From assembly GCA_019117485.1 (NCBI GenBank), contig DWZQ01000001.1, positions 1-64,000 of the forward strand: a stretch of 64,000 nt of DNA. The letters run 5' to 3'. The notes beneath the pieces are model-generated. The model ran no database searches and was not told the DNA's origin. It saw nothing but the letters and a program-made list of their open reading frames with translations. Position 1 is the first letter of the stretch. Each line of letters opens with the position of its first letter. This DNA is from Candidatus Agathobaculum intestinipullorum. GTDB lineage: Bacteria; Bacillota; Clostridia; Oscillospirales; Butyricicoccaceae. Below, one piece after another: positions 60,982 through 64,000 of this stretch. Both the position numbers and the translations under genes were made by a program.

Positions 60982-61425
60982 ATGCTTTTTGGTGTCAACA
61001 GCCTGTACATTTGGGTGGCTGTGATCATACTATGTGTAGCGGTCGAAGCGTTCACACTCGACTTGTCCGCGATTTGGTTTGCCGTGGGTGGTGTGGCCGC
61101 GCTGATTGCGGCCAGTCTGTCGTTCAGCATATCGACGCAGCTGATCATCTTTGTACTCTTTTCAGCAGTTCTGCTCGCGTTGATGCGTCCATTTTGTCGT
61201 AAATTCCTCAAAACACGAAGCGAACCCACCAATGCTGACCGCATCATTGGAGAAACCGCCGTTGTGACGGAGCAGATCGACAATCTGCACGAGACGGGCG
61301 CAGTCAAGGTGTTCGGTACGGTGTGGACGGCGCGCAGTGAGGCCGATGCTGTAATCCCTGTGGGTGAAACCGTCAAAATTGTTGCAATCCGCGGTGTCAA
61401 AGCCGTGGTGCAAAAGGTAGGATAA
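60982..61425 (+). CDS. NfeD-family membrane protein
   Basis: This 147-residue protein has two to three membrane segments (about 6-70) and a C-terminal OB-fold domain (IIGETAVVTEQIDNLHETGAV, quoted in part as GETAVVTEQI). It is a short NfeD without the protease domain. NfeD proteins pair with SPFH proteins in membrane microdomains, and the next gene is one. AAAGGAGGG precedes the start. Confidence 0.87.
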   Translation: MLFGVNSLYIWVAVIILCVAVEAFTLDLSAIWFAVGGVAALIAASLSFSISTQLIIFVLFSAVLLALMRPFCRKFLKTRSEPTNADRIIGETAVVTEQIDNLHETGAVKVFGTVWTARSEADAVIPVGETVKIVAIRGVKAVVQKVG

Positions 61426-61450
61426 TTTTTCTGGAGTAAAGGAGTAAACT

Positions 61451-62368
61451 ATGCCAATACCGTTTCTGATTTATGGACTTTGGATCCTGTTAGCCATCCT
61501 GCTCATCGCGTTTTTGGCCAGTAATATCGTTATTGTGCCGCAGGCCAAGGCGTATATCGTCGAGCGATTGGGCACCTACAAGTGCACTTGGAATACCGGC
61601 TTGCACATCAAGGTGCCGTTGTTTGAGCGCGTGGCGCGTCGCGTGACGCTTAAGGAACAGGTGGTGGATTTTCCGCCCCAGCCGGTTATCACTGAGGATA
61701 ACGTTACGATGCAGATTGATACGGTCGTGTATTTCCAGATCACTGACCCCAAGCTGTTCACCTATGGTATTGAAAGCCCGATGGCAGCGATTGAAAACCT
61801 GACTGCGACCACGCTGCGTAACATCATCGGTGACCTCGAGCTTGACCAGACGCTGACCAGCCGCGATATTATCAACACCAAGATGCGTGCGATTCTGGAT
61901 GAAGCGACCGACGCATGGGGCATTAAGGTCAACCGTGTGGAATTGAAGAATATCATTCCACCGGCAGCCATTCAGGAATCGATGGAAAAGCAGATGAAGG
62001 CTGAACGTGAGCGCCGTGAAGCGATTCTGGTGGCAGAGGGCAAGAAACAGTCTGCCATTCTGGTAGCGGAGGGCGAAAAGGAATCCACTGTACTGCGTGC
62101 AGAAGCGACCCGTCTGGCCAAGATTAAGGAAGCGGAAGGCGAGGCCGAGGCCTTGCTGACGGTGCAGAAGGCATTGGCCGATTCGATCGCAATGCTCAAT
62201 CAGGCATCCCCGACAGAGCAGGTCATCAAGCTCAAGTCGCTGGAGGCATTCACCGCCGCTGCGGATGGTAAATCGACCAAAATTATTATCCCAAGCGAAA
62301 TCCAAAGCCTTGCTGGCCTTGCGACTTCATTTAAGGAAGTTATTACCGAGCCAAAAGCAAATCAGTAA
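61451..62368 (+). CDS. SPFH/band-7 family membrane protein (paraslipin-like)
   Basis: This 305-residue protein has one N-terminal membrane segment (about 5-24), a band-7/SPFH domain (about 27-190; VPQAKAYIVERLGTYKCTW, TLKEQVVDFPPQPVITEDNV in part) and a long charged coiled-coil (MEKQMKAERERREAILVAEG). It is of the stomatin/paraslipin type and probably forms oligomers that organise the membrane. It follows nfeD by 25 bases with AAAGGAG upstream. Confidence 0.9.
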   Translation: MPIPFLIYGLWILLAILLIAFLASNIVIVPQAKAYIVERLGTYKCTWNTGLHIKVPLFERVARRVTLKEQVVDFPPQPVITEDNVTMQIDTVVYFQITDPKLFTYGIESPMAAIENLTATTLRNIIGDLELDQTLTSRDIINTKMRAILDEATDAWGIKVNRVELKNIIPPAAIQESMEKQMKAERERREAILVAEGKKQSAILVAEGEKESTVLRAEATRLAKIKEAEGEAEALLTVQKALADSIAMLNQASPTEQVIKLKSLEAFTAAADGKSTKIIIPSEIQSLAGLATSFKEVITEPKANQ

Positions 62369-62372
62369 ATCC

Positions 62373-62404
62373 AAAGCCCGCTGTGCAAAACGGCGGGCTT
62401 TTTG
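62373..62404 (+). terminator. Terminator of the nfeD-SPFH operon
   Basis: AAAGCCCGC and GCGGGCTTTTT pair around an 11-base loop and a T run follows. Confidence 0.85.
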
Positions 62405-62437
62405 GTTAAAGTTTGGATATATTGGCCGCTTGTTTGC

Positions 62438-62466
62438 TTGCAACATGCCATATCCTGTGATAATAT
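62438..62466 (+). promoter_or_regulatory. Promoter of the P-loop protein gene
   Basis: TTGCAA (62438-62443) and TAATAT (62461-62466) are 17 bases apart. Confidence 0.65.
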
Positions 62467-62503
62467 ATATATAAGTTAAAGTATGCGTTGAAGGGGCGTT
62501 TGG

Positions 62504-63055
62504 ATGCAGAAACATGTTTTTGTGATCAACGGCAGCGGTGGTGTCGGCAAAGATACAGTTTGCCAAATGGCGGCCGCATTCTGGCGGGTTCAAAACATTT
62601 CGTCCATTACACCTGTTTTGCAGGTCGCACATGCAGCTGGCTGGGATGGGGAGAAGTCCCCTGCGGCCAGGCGGTTTTTATCCCGTCTGAAAGAGGTTTG
62701 TATCGAATTTAACGATCTGCCGTTCCGATACTGTATGGAGCAGTACGGACAGTTCCTGCAAAGCGATGCAGAGATGCTATTTGTGCACATCCGGGAGCCG
62801 GAGGAAATTGAGCGTTTTCGACAGGCGGTCGGTATAAGTTGCCGAGCGGTACTGGTACGTCGGCCGACACTGGAACAGGTGCGTGGGGCCCTGGGAAATC
62901 GTTCGGATGATGGCGTAGACGCATATGCCTACGACGGAGTACTTATCAATGACGGCACACTGGATGAACTATCGCAAAAGGTGCACGACTTTTTCGGCCG
63001 TTGGATGGACAGCGAGCCGGAACAAACGTATGCAATGAAGGAAACCAAAGGTTAG
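62504..63055 (+). CDS. Uncharacterised P-loop protein, nucleotide kinase-like
   Basis: This 183-residue protein has a Walker A motif, INGSGGVGKDTVCQMAA, at residues 8-24, with Asp after GK as in small-molecule and nucleotide kinases. HIREPEEIERFRQAVG near 87-102 resembles the lid/Arg region, and VLINDGTLDEL is near 147. I recall similar proteins across Clostridia with no assigned substrate. Its stop lies 22 bases before the next gene, so the two may be co-transcribed. Confidence 0.78.
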   Translation: MQKHVFVINGSGGVGKDTVCQMAAAFWRVQNISSITPVLQVAHAAGWDGEKSPAARRFLSRLKEVCIEFNDLPFRYCMEQYGQFLQSDAEMLFVHIREPEEIERFRQAVGISCRAVLVRRPTLEQVRGALGNRSDDGVDAYAYDGVLINDGTLDELSQKVHDFFGRWMDSEPEQTYAMKETKG

Positions 63056-63077
63056 AGAACAGAAAGGATCAGCACCC

Positions 63078-64000
63078 ATGAGTGAGGAAAACAAGCAGAA
63101 ACCAAAGCTGTCCGCGAAAGGCGGCGCGCATGTTGCAAAGTCCGGAAGTAAGGTATCGGCTGCGGCGCAGGCGGCAAAGGATGCTGCGGCAGAGGCAGCG
63201 GATATGCAAGCAGATAAGGCGGTGGACACGGAAGCGGTAGCTGCACAGCAGGTAGCTTCAGCAGAGCCGACGGCTGTGGAAACACCGACGATGCCCAAGC
63301 GCAACAAATATGCGGATAAGATGAATAAGAAAAAACGTCGCCTAAACCGAGGGGTGCGCATGGCAATCGGCATAGCCGTATTGCTGCTCCTGATTGCTGG
63401 CGGGGTCTTTTTGGTATGGAAAACCCGTGATACTGGTACGGAGACGACAGGGGAGACAACGGCTGTTGCAACGCGCGGTATGTTGGAAACGTACATCGAA
63501 GGCAGCGGTGTAACTGCAGCCAAAAAGCGCGAGGAACTTGGTCGCGATCTGAAGGGCACCATCACCAGTGTTTTAGTTGAGGTGGGCAGCGAGGTCAAGG
63601 AAGGGGACGAACTGGTTGTTGTCAACCCGACAGAGACCCGCAAAGAGTTGCAGACCGCGCAAACTGAGCTAACTGAGGCACAGCGCGCCGTAACGGACGC
63701 ACAGGCTGAAGTATCATCGGCACAGAGCACGCTGAATGCGGCAAGGAATAAGCTGAACAAGCTGAATGTGACCGCACCGTTTACGGGAAAGATCATCCCT
63801 GCATCGGATGGGGAGGGAAATGAAACAACCTATCGCGTCGGCCAGCAGGTAAGCGAAGGCGAAGTCATTGGCTACATGGTTGATGACAGCACGATGAAGC
63901 TGTCGCAATATTTTAGTTCAGCATATCGCGGGGACATCCAGTCCGGGCAAACGGCTACTGTGTCTATTCCGTCTGTTATGAGTGAGGTTTCAGGCACAGT
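63078..64000 (+). CDS. Membrane-fusion (HlyD/MacA-like) efflux adaptor, 3' end cut by the window
   Basis: About 307 codons are visible and the frame stays open to the window edge. An unusual Lys/Ala-rich, charged N-terminal region (1-94) precedes one membrane segment (95-115). Then come a biotinyl/lipoyl-like half (GTITSVLVEVGSEVKEGDELVVV), a short coiled-coil (TELTEAQRAVTDAQAEVSSAQ, in part) and the second half with LNVTAPFTGKI. This is the adaptor of ABC or RND-type exporters. AGAAAGGATC precedes the start. The ABC partner is expected to the right. Confidence 0.85.
   Translation, partial: MSEENKQKPKLSAKGGAHVAKSGSKVSAAAQAAKDAAAEAADMQADKAVDTEAVAAQQVASAEPTAVETPTMPKRNKYADKMNKKKRRLNRGVRMAIGIAVLLLLIAGGVFLVWKTRDTGTETTGETTAVATRGMLETYIEGSGVTAAKKREELGRDLKGTITSVLVEVGSEVKEGDELVVVNPTETRKELQTAQTELTEAQRAVTDAQAEVSSAQSTLNAARNKLNKLNVTAPFTGKIIPASDGEGNETTYRVGQQVSEGEVIGYMVDDSTMKLSQYFSSAYRGDIQSGQTATVSIPSVMSEVSGT

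Overview
The window is a GC-rich piece of a spore-forming Clostridia chromosome. The evidence is a complete spoIIIAA-AH operon, a SpoIID-family protein, a T-box leader, a lysine riboswitch, a CIRCE-controlled groESL operon and Firmicutes-type RNase P RNA. The base composition and gene mix suggest an Oscillospirales gut commensal (Butyricicoccaceae or Oscillospiraceae); this is inference and no species is named. No tRNA, insertion sequence, prophage or CRISPR array was recognised. Almost everything is chromosomal core metabolism.

Region 1 (1-26342) is devoted to cobalamin. After the end of an rRNA operon (5S rRNA plus terminator) come a HAD phosphatase gene and cbiQ-cbiO, the energy-coupling half of a cobalt importer. 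A strong promoter, a cobalamin riboswitch and an apparent riboswitch-controlled terminator follow. Then 25 tightly packed genes run for 23.3 kb to one terminator. They encode cobalt uptake (cbiMN), uroporphyrinogen III synthesis from glutamyl-tRNA (hemA, hemL, hemB, hemC, cobA-hemD), the anaerobic corrin-ring pathway (cbiK, L, H, F, G, D, J, ET, C, A, P, cobO) and the nucleotide loop (cbiB, cobC-type decarboxylase, cobU, cobS, cobT). Special points are a CbiJ-SirC fusion, a CobA-HemD fusion, a CbiET fusion and a second, shortened CobU-like protein. No alpha-ribazole-phosphate phosphatase or lower-ligand synthesis gene is present.

Region 2 (26450-32823) holds rnpB on the minus strand, divergent from murD, then a convergent MATE exporter and a 1000-residue secreted S-layer-type protein with a phosphodiester glycosidase domain. 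The MATE gene has a structured leader ending in an intrinsic terminator that resembles a guanidine-IV (mepA-type) riboswitch. This is the most interesting regulatory signal in the window.

Region 3 (32928-40381, minus) is an operon for chorismate and phenylalanine: aroF, aroB, aroC, pheA, aroA and a fused aroE-aroK. It is led by a T-box whose specifier reads UUC (Phe). Divergent from it is spoIIIAA-AH (40449-45139), followed by an Asp23/Gls24 gene.

Region 4 (45736-53528) has a 39-residue small protein, a macrodomain gene overlapping a WYL-type regulator, a tyrosine recombinase, the asd-dapA-dapB operon behind a lysine riboswitch, and a SpoIID-like protein with an internal copper-amine-oxidase-like insertion.

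Region 5 (53583-64000) contains queA-tgt (queuosine), a SpoVB-like flippase, an RNA methyltransferase, groES-groEL, an NfeD-SPFH membrane pair, an uncharacterised P-loop protein and the start of a membrane-fusion/efflux adaptor cut by the window edge.
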